A DNA stretch of 64,000 bases from Woronichinia naegeliana WA131. Its GTDB lineage: Bacteria > Cyanobacteriota > Cyanobacteriia > Cyanobacteriales > Microcystaceae. Location: assembly GCA_025370055.1 (NCBI GenBank), contig CP073041.1, positions 186,001-250,000 on the forward strand, given 5' to 3'. Numbering within the stretch: position 1 is the stretch's first letter; each line of letters starts with the position of its first letter. The translations under genes were made by a program, and so were the position numbers. Positions 36,269 through 44,860 of the stretch are shown in pieces. The notes below the pieces were generated by a model. It saw nothing but the letters and a program-made list of their open reading frames with translations, made no database searches and had not been told where the DNA came from.

Positions 36269-36943
36269 TTATTGGGGTAAAAAAAGCTTGTAGGATTGGT
36301 TGTCTAGAATGATGCGTAAACCTAACCACATCAACACAAAAGGAAAAAGCTTACTTGCATAACGACTGAGTACGAGAGCAATGCCAGGAGTTCGAGTGAG
36401 GTGATAGGACATAAAGAGCCAGGTGCAAACAATCAGATAACAAATGGGAACAATGACCGCCAAACTTTGCAGGCTACTACTGGCAAATAAGGGAATATAA
36501 ATACCCAAATTATTGCCCCCATTGGAGATAGTGACAGCAGAAACTCTATAGGTTTGGCGGTCTTGGATTACGTCCAAAAGCGATCGCTCACGGGAATCAA
36601 AGCCGTGAAATCTGGCATTCTGTTTGAGATTGGTTGATTTATCTTTAGCTGAATCATCTTTTTTATTGACAATTAGAAGGCGTAAATTATTCAAACCAAT
36701 GAGTATTGGCAGAATTCCCAGTAACCCAATCCAATCTGATGAAATCGCTAAACCAATCAGGAAACCAACTAAGCTAATACTGATGAGAGCGGTAAAACCG
36801 ATCAGTTCACCGACAACAACGTGCTTAGGGCGAAAAGTACGATTCACTTCACTAAAAAAGCCCGTCAGATAAATGTTGTCATCAAAGGTTGTCGCTACAG
36901 CGGCCGCTAACCCGATCTTTATTGTTTCGATTAACCAATCCAT
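36269..36943 (-). CDS. CadD-family cadmium/cation transporter-like membrane protein
   Basis: This 224-residue inner-membrane protein has five or six hydrophobic segments. The opening IGLAAAVATTFDDNIYLTGF is the hallmark of the cadmium resistance transporter family (PF03596 type), followed by VVVGELIGFTALISISLVGF and, in the C-terminal half, RVSAVTISNGGNNLGIYIPL. The charged central loop (about 95-125) is cytosolic. In Staphylococcus CadD confers cadmium resistance; the substrate here is not proven. It is a stand-alone gene. Confidence 0.83.
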   Translation of the reverse strand: MDWLIETIKIGLAAAVATTFDDNIYLTGFFSEVNRTFRPKHVVVGELIGFTALISISLVGFLIGLAISSDWIGLLGILPILIGLNNLRLLIVNKKDDSAKDKSTNLKQNARFHGFDSRERSLLDVIQDRQTYRVSAVTISNGGNNLGIYIPLFASSSLQSLAVIVPICYLIVCTWLFMSYHLTRTPGIALVLSRYASKLFPFVLMWLGLRIILDNQSYKLFLPQ

Positions 36944-37043
36944 AACTGATTCAGCTTTTTTTTATAATCCCAGTAGCGATCGCGAAATTGAGGTGACTTA
37001 TTTCATTCCATTAAATAACCTAGAATATTGAAGAGAGAAAATG

Positions 37044-38294
37044 GGTTCTTCTGGCTTTGCGGTAGAAGATGTATAATAAGATACACTATATGAGGACGAC
37101 ATCAATGTTATTTTTTCTGGAAAATCTTCTGAATTTACCAAAAGTAAACATAAGAAATGTGATTCAAGAGGGAAAACAAGCGTTTTTAATACTGAGTTGT
37201 CAAGAGGAAGAAGTCAAATGTAATTATTGTGGTAGCTTAACGGATGAATTACATCAGACGAACAGTGTATTAGTAAGGGACTTGTCTATCTCTGGTCAAA
37301 TGGTATATCTGAAAGTCCCTCGTCGTAAATTTTACTGTAAAGATTGTCAAAGGTTTTTTACAGAAAATCTAGAATTTATGGAAGCCCGTAGGAAATACAC
37401 AGTGAGGTATGAAGAATATATTTATGGACGAGTAAATGTGAGCAGTGTGGAACAAGTAGGTAGAGAGGAATCTCTATCATGGGATCAAGTGAATGGAATT
37501 TACCAACGTCAATGTGAAGCTAAAAAAAAAGATTGGCAAGGAGTAAAACACCTCGGGATGGATGAAATAGCGAAACGAAAAGGTCATCAGAATTTTGTAA
37601 CAGTGTTAGGAGATATAGAGAAAGGAGAATTAATAGAAGTGATAGATAGTCATCAACAAGATAAAATCATCGAAGTGCTGATGAAGAAAGAATTAGAGGT
37701 GAGGGAAGGAGTAGAACAAGTGAGTGTAGATATGTGGGGAGGATTTCCTAAAGTAATAGAAAAAGTATTTCCGAATGCAGTAATTGTAACAGATAGATTT
37801 CATGTAATGAAGGCGTTGAATGAAGAATTGAATAAAATCCGTAAACAGACAAAATTGAATGTAAAAATCAAGGGAGAAAAGTGGCTATTATTAAAAAATA
37901 AAGAAGACCTAAAAGAGGAAGAGTTAGAAAAACTAGAATTGGTGTTAAAGCAATCTGCTCGTTTGCGTAAAGCGTATGAATATAAAGAGTCATTTAGAGA
38001 GATATATGAAAAAGTAAATGATAAGGAAGAAGGAAGATTAAAATTTACAGAATGGTTAGAGAATGCAAAGAGCATTTATACAGATGTAATTAGCACAATT
38101 CGTAGGAATTTGGACTCTATTTGTAACTACTTTTTGAGTCGAACGACGAATGGGGCAATGGAAGGCATCAATAATCGTCTTAAACTAATCAAGCGTCAAG
38201 CTTATGGATTTATGAACTTTGATAATATGCGAAATCGTTTTTTAGCTTGCTTTTCATGATAAGCTTTAATTATCACTCTTTGTTCAGGAGAACC
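37044..38294 (+). mobile_element. ISL3-family element (1251 bp)
   Basis: The ends are GGTTCTTCTGGCTTTGCGGT at 37044 and inverted GGTTCTCCTGAACAAAGAGT read from 38294. A 7-bp repeat GAAAATG is visible on both sides (8 bp is usual for ISL3). Confidence 0.83.
37069..38259 (+). CDS. ISL3-family transposase, intact
   Basis: The open frame has 396 codons; the family-typical start is probably ATG 37105 (MLFFLENLLNLPKVNIRN). The zinc ribbon CNYCGSLTDE...FYCKDCQRFF is at about 55-102, followed by a helix-turn-helix region. The DDE core reads HLGMDEIAKRKGHQNFVTVL (Asp), VSVDMWGGFPKVIEKVFPNA (Asp) and TNGAMEGINNRLKLIKRQAY (Glu). No lesion is visible. It stands alone between cadD-like and the binding-protein gene. 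Confidence 0.9.
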   Translation: MYNKIHYMRTTSMLFFLENLLNLPKVNIRNVIQEGKQAFLILSCQEEEVKCNYCGSLTDELHQTNSVLVRDLSISGQMVYLKVPRRKFYCKDCQRFFTENLEFMEARRKYTVRYEEYIYGRVNVSSVEQVGREESLSWDQVNGIYQRQCEAKKKDWQGVKHLGMDEIAKRKGHQNFVTVLGDIEKGELIEVIDSHQQDKIIEVLMKKELEVREGVEQVSVDMWGGFPKVIEKVFPNAVIVTDRFHVMKALNEELNKIRKQTKLNVKIKGEKWLLLKNKEDLKEEELEKLELVLKQSARLRKAYEYKESFREIYEKVNDKEEGRLKFTEWLENAKSIYTDVISTIRRNLDSICNYFLSRTTNGAMEGINNRLKLIKRQAYGFMNFDNMRNRFLACFS

Positions 38295-38301
38295 GAAAAT
38301 G

Positions 38302-38618
38302 AGCTTTGTGTATGGGTTATAACTCGTATTCTGACGTGATTAAGCTAGGTTATAAATAGCCCTCGAAGCTTAACACTCTGTCAAGATTTTTACGTGTAAC
38401 AAATGATTCATTTTAATCATCAATTATTTTTATGGAATGACTTCGATGATCTAGTCGATAGACGGCGTTATACTGAGAGCCAAGCAAATTGGTCATTTAA
38501 TCGATTTTAACATTTTATCAATCAGTTCTTCAATAAAAAATTAGATCTGTTTAATCTATTTAAATGTATTAAGTGTCTATTCAGAAAATTTTATTTTGTT
38601 AATTATTTACTTGTTTTA
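38302..38618. other. Intergenic, nothing recognised
   Basis: This 317-bp A/T-rich region lies upstream of the membrane-anchored binding protein. It probably carries its promoter. No repeat or RNA gene is seen. Confidence 0.45.
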
Positions 38619-39917
38619 ATGATGATTAAGCATTTAATTGACCGTTTATTTGGACGCACTGATCAAAAAATATTGCGATCACGCAGTGCCGCTTTGCGAT
38701 CGCTTAAATCAATTATGCGGCGATCGCCTACCCACAAGTTTGCCATTCTATTTTTGATCGGCTTTGTCTCCGTCGGAATCTTGAGTTTGGCATTTAATAG
38801 TTCTGCTGAAACTGCTTCTCAAGCAAATGATAACGCCCTTTCTTTACTAGGCTTCAAATTTCCTAAAACTTCAACACCCCGATTATTAGAAACCATCGGA
38901 TTATTTGTCGGAGGAATCCTTTTTTGTGTTGTGTTAGATCGTTGGTTTTTCAAACGTTCTGCTCCCACAGATAACACCCCCTTAGCGCAACAAGCACGAA
39001 AACTCAAGCAACTCAAAATTGGCTATCCAGAAGGAATGACCAATCTAGAAGTTCTTCGTAGTCAAGGTTTTCTGGAACAACGTTTACAGCCCTTTGGACT
39101 GACGATTACCTGGTCAAGTTTTTTATCTGCCTCTTCTCTCATCGAAGCACTCAGCAACGGAACGATTGATTTTTGCGGTGGTGGTGGAACAGCCAGTATT
39201 TTTTCCCAGGCGGCGGAACATCTGTTTGTACGGGTGGCGAGGGAAAAATATACCGCACCCAAGGGTCAAGCGATCTTGGTTTTAGAAGATTCTCCGATTC
39301 AATCATTAGCAGACTTGAAGGGTAAGAAGATCGCGTTTGATCAAGGCTCCAGCGCGCATTATGTCTTGATCCGTGCTTTAGAAAAAGTGGGACTTGAATT
39401 TAGTGATATTGAGCCAATTTATCTAACTCAGCCCGATGCCCTGCCTCAATTTCGTCGGGGAGAGGTAGATGCCTGGGTGGTTTGGGTTCCCTATACACCG
39501 ACGGAAACCCGCAATGCCTATCCAGGACGATTGATTGCAGACCTAGAAAGTATTTTTGGGGATAATGTCTCTTTGGAAGTACCGACTTTGTATTACGCTA
39601 TTCCAGAGTTAGTCCGTGATTATCCTGAACTACTTAAGGTGATTTTAGAAGAAGTAAACGAGGCGGGAGCTTGGGCGAAGAAACAGGAATTAGAAGCGGC
39701 GCAACGATTGACAGAACACCATGAACTCGATCCCCATGTTCTGGCAAATTTACAACAACGTAGCATCGAACGAGCTATTATTCCCATTGATGAGCCTTCA
39801 CTGACTGCTCTACAGCATCAAGCGAATGTTTTTCGAGATTTAAGGCTGATTCCTAAACGAGTGAATGTGAGAGATGGAACCTATAGCTTGCAGACTAAAC
39901 AAAACTGGACGTATTAA
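38619..39917 (+). CDS. Membrane-anchored SsuA/NMT1-type substrate-binding protein
   Basis: This 432-residue protein begins with a basic cytosolic stretch and two hydrophobic segments (KFAILFLIGFVSVGILSLAF, about 46-65; LETIGLFVGGILFCVVLDRW, about 90-110). The binding domain follows: LKIGYPEGMTNLEVLRSQGF, TWSSFLSASSLIEALSNGTI, DFCGGGGTASIFSQAAEH and AFDQGSSAHYVLIRALEKVG. This domain order matches aliphatic sulfonate or nitrate/taurine binding proteins, but two N-terminal membrane helices instead of a cleavable signal are unusual. No permease or ATPase gene is adjacent. The ligand is not known. Confidence 0.8.
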   Translation: MMIKHLIDRLFGRTDQKILRSRSAALRSLKSIMRRSPTHKFAILFLIGFVSVGILSLAFNSSAETASQANDNALSLLGFKFPKTSTPRLLETIGLFVGGILFCVVLDRWFFKRSAPTDNTPLAQQARKLKQLKIGYPEGMTNLEVLRSQGFLEQRLQPFGLTITWSSFLSASSLIEALSNGTIDFCGGGGTASIFSQAAEHLFVRVAREKYTAPKGQAILVLEDSPIQSLADLKGKKIAFDQGSSAHYVLIRALEKVGLEFSDIEPIYLTQPDALPQFRRGEVDAWVVWVPYTPTETRNAYPGRLIADLESIFGDNVSLEVPTLYYAIPELVRDYPELLKVILEEVNEAGAWAKKQELEAAQRLTEHHELDPHVLANLQQRSIERAIIPIDEPSLTALQHQANVFRDLRLIPKRVNVRDGTYSLQTKQNWTY

Positions 39918-40102
39918 CACAGTTCATAAAAAAGTATGCTAGTTTGTACAATGAGCTTTTTGAGTGATTATAAAGAGATTTCCCTGTAATCGTTCCATTT
40001 TAAAGTGGTGATATACGGAAAGATTCTTAAGAAAATCTGTATTTGGAGTAATATATGGAAAGTTTTCGTACGATTATTGTTACGTAGCTCTACCTGAATC
40101 AA

Positions 40103-40252
40103 TTGTATTCCGCTCGTCTTTGATTTGAAGATTTGAACAAAAAAATCATTCTCGTGGCTACCAAGTGTAAAAATCTGTTGTATTCCGCTCGTCTTTGATT
40201 TGAAGATTTGAACAAAAAAATCATTCTCGTGGCTACCAAGTGTAAAAATCTG
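40103..40252. repeat. Two tandem copies of a 75-bp unit upstream of the PLD gene
   Basis: The unit starting TTGTATTCCGCTCGTCTTTG and ending CAAGTGTAAAAATCTG occurs at 40103-40177 and again at 40178-40252 without visible differences. It lies in the 382-bp leader of the phospholipase D-like gene, 48 bp before its start. A duplicated promoter or regulatory site is possible. Confidence 0.85.
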
Positions 40253-40299
40253 TACCAGTCTATGCTGGAAATCTATTACTCACCCTTAGAGAGCATTGT

Positions 40300-42009
40300 A
40301 TGGCTAGTGAATTTGAAGTCAGTGGACGAAATACTGAAGCACTTTTCACGTTAAAGCTTCATCGTGGCGATGGTATGCTACTTCTAGCTATGAACTGGAA
40401 GAAAGGTGAACCACCATCAGACTTTGTGGGCTTTGCCATCGAGTATAAGGAACCTAATGGGCAAAAGTTTTTTGTATTAAGGAATCGTCTCGGTTTTCCA
40501 GATGTTGATGGCCAAGTCAATCCAAATCAGATCTCGACTAGACTTTCACCTATTCAGAAATTCCGTTGGGTACATTTCCCGCGCAATGCTAATAGTCCGG
40601 GTGGATTTGTTTATCGAGTTTTTCCGGTATTTATGAATGCCCAAGATGAATTGAGTTATGGCGACTTCCAAGAGGCTGTGATCGAGCTTCGGCGCGAAAC
40701 CTATCCCGACGTTCTCAATGTCGCATTCACTCGCGGTTTCGTATCGTCGCAAGCATTTGTCGAGCAATATCAGTCGGCGGGAGATATCTCCACCTTGTTG
40801 CCTGCAAAGGCAGCCGATGGCTTAAACTTTGAGCCTTCCCATCCCAAAGCGAAAGAGGCTTTAGACTGGATGGGATTTGAGGCGAGAAGTGCGATTCTTG
40901 AAGTGCTCGATCAAGCGATTGCTGATCAAAATGCTGAAGTCAAGGTTATTGCCTTCGATTTGAACGAATCTGAAATCGTTAACCGCTTGGAGCAACTTGG
41001 ATCGCGATTGAGCATCATCATCGACGACAGCAAAGATCACAAAGAGGAAGGCTCTAGTGAGAATCAGGCAGAGGAGCGACTGATTGTCTCAGCAGGTGCA
41101 GAGGCAGTGAAACGGCAACACATGTCATCACTCCAGCATAATAAAATCATCATCGTCGATAGTCCTACAATTCAGACTGTTGTCTGTGGCTCGACTAATT
41201 TTAGTTGGCGCGGTTTTTTCGTGCAAGCCAATAACGCGGTAGTTTTACAAGGAATTGATGCTGTCAAGGTATTTACAAGCGCGTTTGAAAATTACTGGCA
41301 ACAGCCTAAAGACTTCGAGGATACTTCATCCGCTGGGTGGAACGATCTGAACTTACCGTCGATTGACGCTCGCGTGGCCTTTTCGCCCCATAGTTCAGCA
41401 AACGCACTCCTCCAGACAATCGGTGATGATATTAATCGACACACAACCTCCTGCTTGTTCTTTTCGCTGGCATTCCTATATCAAACCAAAGGCGCGATTA
41501 GAGATGCGATTGAGAAGATCCTAAAGGACGAGAATATCTTTGTTTATGGCATCTCCGATAAGAAAATTGGCGGTCTCGATCTCCAAAAGCCAGACGGTAA
41601 TCTTGCGCCAGTTTTTCCAGCTGCCCTAACAAAAAATATCCCTAAGCCGTTTTCTGCTGAGCCAACGGGTGGCGGCGGCACTCGAATGCATCATAAGTTT
41701 GTCGTCATTGATTTCGACAAGCCGACTGCCAGAGTCTACCTCGGCTCCTACAATTTTTCGCCAACAGCAGACACTAAAAATGGTGAAAATTTGTTGTTGA
41801 TCAAAGACCGCCGCATCGCTGTTTCTTATGTTGTTGAGGCAGTGCGAATCATCGACCACTATCATTTCCGAGTGGTGCAGCAGGAAGCGCAGGATGCTCA
41901 AAGAACTCTTCATCTCAAAAAGCCACCGCGTCAGACTGGCGAGAAACCTTGGTGGGATGAGGACTATCGTAATGCTCAAAAGATTCGCGATCGCGAACTC
42001 TTTGCTTAA
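40300..42009 (+). CDS. Phospholipase D-superfamily protein with two HKD motifs
   Basis: This is a 569-residue protein. The N-terminal 140 residues form a beta-rich domain (FTLKLHRGDGMLLLAMNWKK). The two PLD half-sites follow: SSLQHNKIIIVDSPTIQTVV with GSTNFSWRG (about 280-305), and TRMHHKFVVIDFDKPTARVY with LGSYNFSPTAD (about 463-495). Together they would form one phosphodiesterase active site through a phosphohistidine. There is no signal peptide, so it acts inside the cell unless exported otherwise. The substrate may be lipid or nucleic acid. It is followed 52 bp later by a DUF2278/lamin-tail protein, and the two look like one cassette. Confidence 0.85.
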   Translation: MASEFEVSGRNTEALFTLKLHRGDGMLLLAMNWKKGEPPSDFVGFAIEYKEPNGQKFFVLRNRLGFPDVDGQVNPNQISTRLSPIQKFRWVHFPRNANSPGGFVYRVFPVFMNAQDELSYGDFQEAVIELRRETYPDVLNVAFTRGFVSSQAFVEQYQSAGDISTLLPAKAADGLNFEPSHPKAKEALDWMGFEARSAILEVLDQAIADQNAEVKVIAFDLNESEIVNRLEQLGSRLSIIIDDSKDHKEEGSSENQAEERLIVSAGAEAVKRQHMSSLQHNKIIIVDSPTIQTVVCGSTNFSWRGFFVQANNAVVLQGIDAVKVFTSAFENYWQQPKDFEDTSSAGWNDLNLPSIDARVAFSPHSSANALLQTIGDDINRHTTSCLFFSLAFLYQTKGAIRDAIEKILKDENIFVYGISDKKIGGLDLQKPDGNLAPVFPAALTKNIPKPFSAEPTGGGGTRMHHKFVVIDFDKPTARVYLGSYNFSPTADTKNGENLLLIKDRRIAVSYVVEAVRIIDHYHFRVVQQEAQDAQRTLHLKKPPRQTGEKPWWDEDYRNAQKIRDRELFA

Positions 42010-42061
42010 ACGAGATTGATTTGCTGTATTGTTATTTACACATACTTAAAGGAGTCCCCTA

Positions 42062-43114
42062 ATGAAAAACTATGGTGTTTTGAAAGGAACAGCCGTTCAA
42101 TATAAACGAGACGATGACCAAGATCCTCACTCAGAGCTTCTGATGAAAGTCAATGGCGAGAGTTTCCGCATTGCTATTAACGTAAGATCGAGCCGCGGAC
42201 CGATCGAAAAACGGCTGATTGAATATTTGATATTAAACGATATTAAGCATCCAGTTGTTGATCGCGCACGCGAACTACCTGAAGGTTGGAATGACCTAAA
42301 AGATGGGGTTAAGGACGGTGCGGCGATCGACTATATCCGCAGTAACATCTTCCGAGCAACGGATATGAAACCGATCGTGCATACTAAGCCAGGTCCCCAC
42401 AATGATCTCTTCGAGTTTGTAGAAGATCTCCTCCAACAAGCGATCTCGGAAGATGCGGTTGTTTACGCTTTTGGCGAACGATGGGGTCCTGAAGATGATA
42501 AACCAGATCAATACTTTAACTTTGAGCCTGGGAACGGAACTCATCTAATTCACATGAATCAGGGTGGCAAAGGTGATGGCAAAGGTACCTTCCGCGACGG
42601 TGCTCTTATTGTTGATTTTCCTAAATCAGGCAGAGCTTCAGCACTTTTCCTGAAATTTCAGAATCAAGTCTGGCACACTGACGAAAAAACTGCGACACCA
42701 ATCGATGGAGCCCCAAGAGTTCCTGAAATCCCAATTCCCGCCACTGGAACGATCGATCCTTGGCCAGTGGTTGCTCCTGATTCCCCATATCGCTTGGCAC
42801 GAATCATTGCAGCAATGGTCAATCCACGTAGTGATGACCCTGGACATGAGTTCGTAACGATCCTGAACATTTCCGATAAGACTTTAGATCTAACTAATTG
42901 GCAGATCCTCGACCAACAAGATAAAGCCGAAACGATCTCTGGTTTGATCGAACCAGGATCAGCAAGTGTATTTCAACTCAGTGGAGATGGAGCACAACTG
43001 TCAAATAAGGGCGGTACGATCACACTGCTCAATGCAGAAGGACTCAAGGTTGATGGTGTTGCCTATACTAAGGGCGACGCGAAAGCTGAGGGTAAACCAG
43101 TTGTATTTTCATAA
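42062..43114 (+). CDS. DUF2278 (YukJ-like) protein with C-terminal lamin-tail domain
   Basis: The start follows a strong AAAGGAGT site. The 350-residue protein has a DUF2278 domain over about 1-215 (NYGVLKGTAVQYKRDDDQDP; YLILNDIKHPVVDRARELPE; FEFVEDLLQQAISEDAVVYA; FRDGALIVDFPKSGRASALF). After a Pro-rich linker a lamin-tail-like immunoglobulin fold covers 235-350 (LARIIAAMVNPRSDDPGHEF; VTILNISDKTLDLTNWQILD; KGGTITLLNAEGLKVDGVAY). The same two-domain layout is known for YukJ-type proteins of unknown function. Lamin-tail domains often accompany nucleases and secreted proteins. It is the second gene of the PLD cassette. Confidence 0.82.
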   Translation: MKNYGVLKGTAVQYKRDDDQDPHSELLMKVNGESFRIAINVRSSRGPIEKRLIEYLILNDIKHPVVDRARELPEGWNDLKDGVKDGAAIDYIRSNIFRATDMKPIVHTKPGPHNDLFEFVEDLLQQAISEDAVVYAFGERWGPEDDKPDQYFNFEPGNGTHLIHMNQGGKGDGKGTFRDGALIVDFPKSGRASALFLKFQNQVWHTDEKTATPIDGAPRVPEIPIPATGTIDPWPVVAPDSPYRLARIIAAMVNPRSDDPGHEFVTILNISDKTLDLTNWQILDQQDKAETISGLIEPGSASVFQLSGDGAQLSNKGGTITLLNAEGLKVDGVAYTKGDAKAEGKPVVFS

Positions 43115-43245
43115 GTGTTGATATGGATGACTTAGTGGTAATAGTCGCTCAGTAGTGTTCTGAATCTGTGGATAAGAAACATCACAACGAATAGACTCGC
43201 TGTCTTTCAGAAATGCTGCTCACAGATCTAGAACATTACCTTGCC

Positions 43246-43681
43246 TTATTTGACCAATAAATCAAAAAACGTTTCTTTATCAAGACCAATATCTTCAATC
43301 ATTCCCATTAACGTACCTTGTTTAATATCTTTACCAGAATGAAGCGGAATAACCACCCGATTGCCACGACTGTCTTTGTAAATCGCATGACTGCCTTTTT
43401 GTCGATCCAGATAAAAACCTAATTTTTTGATAACCTTTAGGAGTTACGCATTGACAGAATAACAAAATTGTGTAGCAACGCAATTGCGCCATTTGAGCCA
43501 CTTTGAGAAAATCTGTATGAAGTGAAAAAATGTTCAACAAACCCGACCCATCTTACTGAAAACCTCTCATAAGGTAACAGTAGATACCAATTTTCCGTGA
43601 TGCACAGGGAGCAACTTTTGTCAATGCGTAAGTCCTAACCTTAATAAAATCCTTAGCCTTTACACTCAGAAAATTGCTCAT
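43246..43681 (-). pseudogene. hicA: HicA toxin, split by a MITE
   Basis: The first piece from ATG 43681 reads MSNFLSVKAKDFIKV. After the MITE it continues VIKKLGFYLDRQKGSHAIYK, then DSRGNRVVIPLHSGKDIKQG and ends FFDLLVK. The GSHAIY motif carries the catalytic His of HicA mRNA interferases. The insertion lies only 15 codons in, so no functional toxin is made. Its ATG overlaps the TGA of the hicB remnant (ATGA). Confidence 0.85.
43438..43635. mobile_element. MITE (about 198 bp) in hicA
   Basis: The ends GGAGTTACGCATTGACA and inverted TGTCAATGCGTAAGTCC bracket non-coding DNA, with TAACCTT repeated on both sides. Elements with the ACTTACGCATTGACA end are common in cyanobacteria. No other copy is in this window. 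Confidence 0.75.
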
Positions 43682-43821
43682 ACGAAAATACTTAATCGCT
43701 TAACAATTAAATCCTCTTTCGGAATGGGTTGATTATCAGCGAGCAAACTTTCAACGTATAATTCAATCGCCTCTGTAATATTATCAATCGCTTCTTCAAA
43801 AGTGCGATCGCGTAGATTAGA
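43678..43821 (-). pseudogene. hicB: HicB antitoxin, C-terminal fragment
   Basis: The residues RDRTFEEAIDNITEAIELYV, ESLLADNQPIPKEDLIVKRL correspond to the end of HicB-type antitoxins. The RNase H-like N-terminal part is missing; a stop lies just upstream in frame. It is translationally coupled to hicA by an ATGA overlap. Confidence 0.75.
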
Positions 43822-43942
43822 TTAAGACACGAAACCCAACCTGACACTAGCGATAAAGATCCTGAAGAAGATCAATCCCACTAACCTGTAAGATACGATA
43901 GAGAGGTCTAAAAAAGCCGAATTGCGATCGGGGAGTCAGCGT

Positions 43943-44215
43943 ATGCAAACAATCCTTTTAAGCCGCGAAGAAGTTGCGCGTCGGGCAAAGCAACTGTACG
44001 AGAACGGAATCCGCCAAAAGGTCGAGGTCGAAGAAAATATCGGCAAGATGGTCATCATCGACATTGGGACAGGTGATTATGAGATTGATAAAACTGGACT
44101 ACAAGCATCCCGTGACCTCAGCAAGAAGCACCCAAATGCCCGCCTCTTTGGGATTCGGATTGGATACAATGTTGCTGTCTCCTTTGGTGGTGTCATGGAG
44201 CGTGTTTACCAGTGA
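43943..44215 (+). CDS. Small protein paired with an aspartic-protease-like gene
   Basis: I place the start at ATG 43943 (MQTILLSREEVARRAKQLYE); the longer frame from 43922 adds seven residues without a ribosome site. The 90-residue product has a helical N-terminus and a beta-rich end (GKMVIIDIGTGDYEIDKTGL; ARLFGIRIGYNVAVSFGGVM). This protein type is found in cyanobacteria as a two-gene unit with a retropepsin-like protein. Its stop overlaps the next start by 4 bp (GTGA). The behaviour suggests a TA-like pair, but no function is established here. Confidence 0.65.
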   Translation: MQTILLSREEVARRAKQLYENGIRQKVEVEENIGKMVIIDIGTGDYEIDKTGLQASRDLSKKHPNARLFGIRIGYNVAVSFGGVMERVYQ

Positions 44216-44577
44216 TTTCTGGAATTGTGACCAATAGAAACGCAACGGTCGCTCTAACGTTCTTGTTGCCAAATGGATCAACTATCTCCATTGAGTTTGT
44301 CATCGATACAGGATTCACAGGGGAATTGTGCCTTCCCTTAGAAGCAGTTTCACTAATGGGTTTAACCTTTAGACACGATACTTTTGCAAATTTGGCAGAT
44401 AACAGCGAAGTATCACTACCACTTCACGAAGCGACTGTCCTTTGGGATGGTATGGAACGGGATGTCTTGGTCATTGCCACAGGAAGGCGACCTCTGCTTG
44501 GAACCGCTTTGCTAGATGAACAAGAGTTGGTGATTCAGTTTACAGAAGGGGGATTGGTGACGATTGATGAATTGTAG
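44212..44577 (+). CDS. Retropepsin-like (clan AA) aspartic protease homologue
   Basis: This 121-residue protein uses a GTG start overlapping the previous stop. It has the single-lobe aspartic protease signature FVIDTGFTGELCLPLEAVSL, with the catalytic Asp in DTGF, and the later hydrophobic-Gly motif RRPLLGTALLDEQELVIQFT. Active enzymes of this clan are dimers. The length is normal for the cyanobacterial family. Coupling to the upstream small gene suggests they act together. Confidence 0.78.
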   Translation: MISGIVTNRNATVALTFLLPNGSTISIEFVIDTGFTGELCLPLEAVSLMGLTFRHDTFANLADNSEVSLPLHEATVLWDGMERDVLVIATGRRPLLGTALLDEQELVIQFTEGGLVTIDEL

Positions 44578-44860
44578 TGCGATTAGTGCGATCTCGTAGA
44601 TACTGTGTTAAGTGTCAAGGGGAAGCAGGCAAAAAATCAGTTTCCTCCTCTAAAACAACGTTAGGAAGAGCCAACTTAGTCTGGTCAAACGGTTTCCCTG
44701 ACTTGAGAACCCCGTAAACAATCCGAATGAGTTTGTGCATTACAACCCCAACGATCTGCATTTTATTTTTTCCTGCCTCTAAAAACCGTTCTCGCAAGTC
44801 CTTGATGGGAGAACAATGACGCATAGAACTCAAGGCAGGAAAATAAAGAGCCTTACGTAG

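Larger units (their letters stand above)
32847..36280 (+). pseudogene. Small putative secreted protein interrupted by IS-B copy 2
   Basis: A frame opening at TTG 32847 gives LGKKASKIQTFIFLLSLTAI, SFAFLNVPLNSNAASPVTRL, a plausible Sec signal peptide with an AxA-like cleavage site. It is interrupted by IS-B at CFARN and would resume at 36218 as EYRLKIAVAVSTSPLVRLLG-stop, about 71 residues in all. The 8-bp repeat CTCGGAAC shows the joint. Whether this was a real gene is uncertain; the tail overlaps the end of the convergent cadmium transporter gene. Confidence 0.35.

Noticed and set aside
40103-40252. CRISPR array in the PLD leader
   Set aside because: There are only two contiguous 75-bp copies without spacers and no cas genes are in the window.
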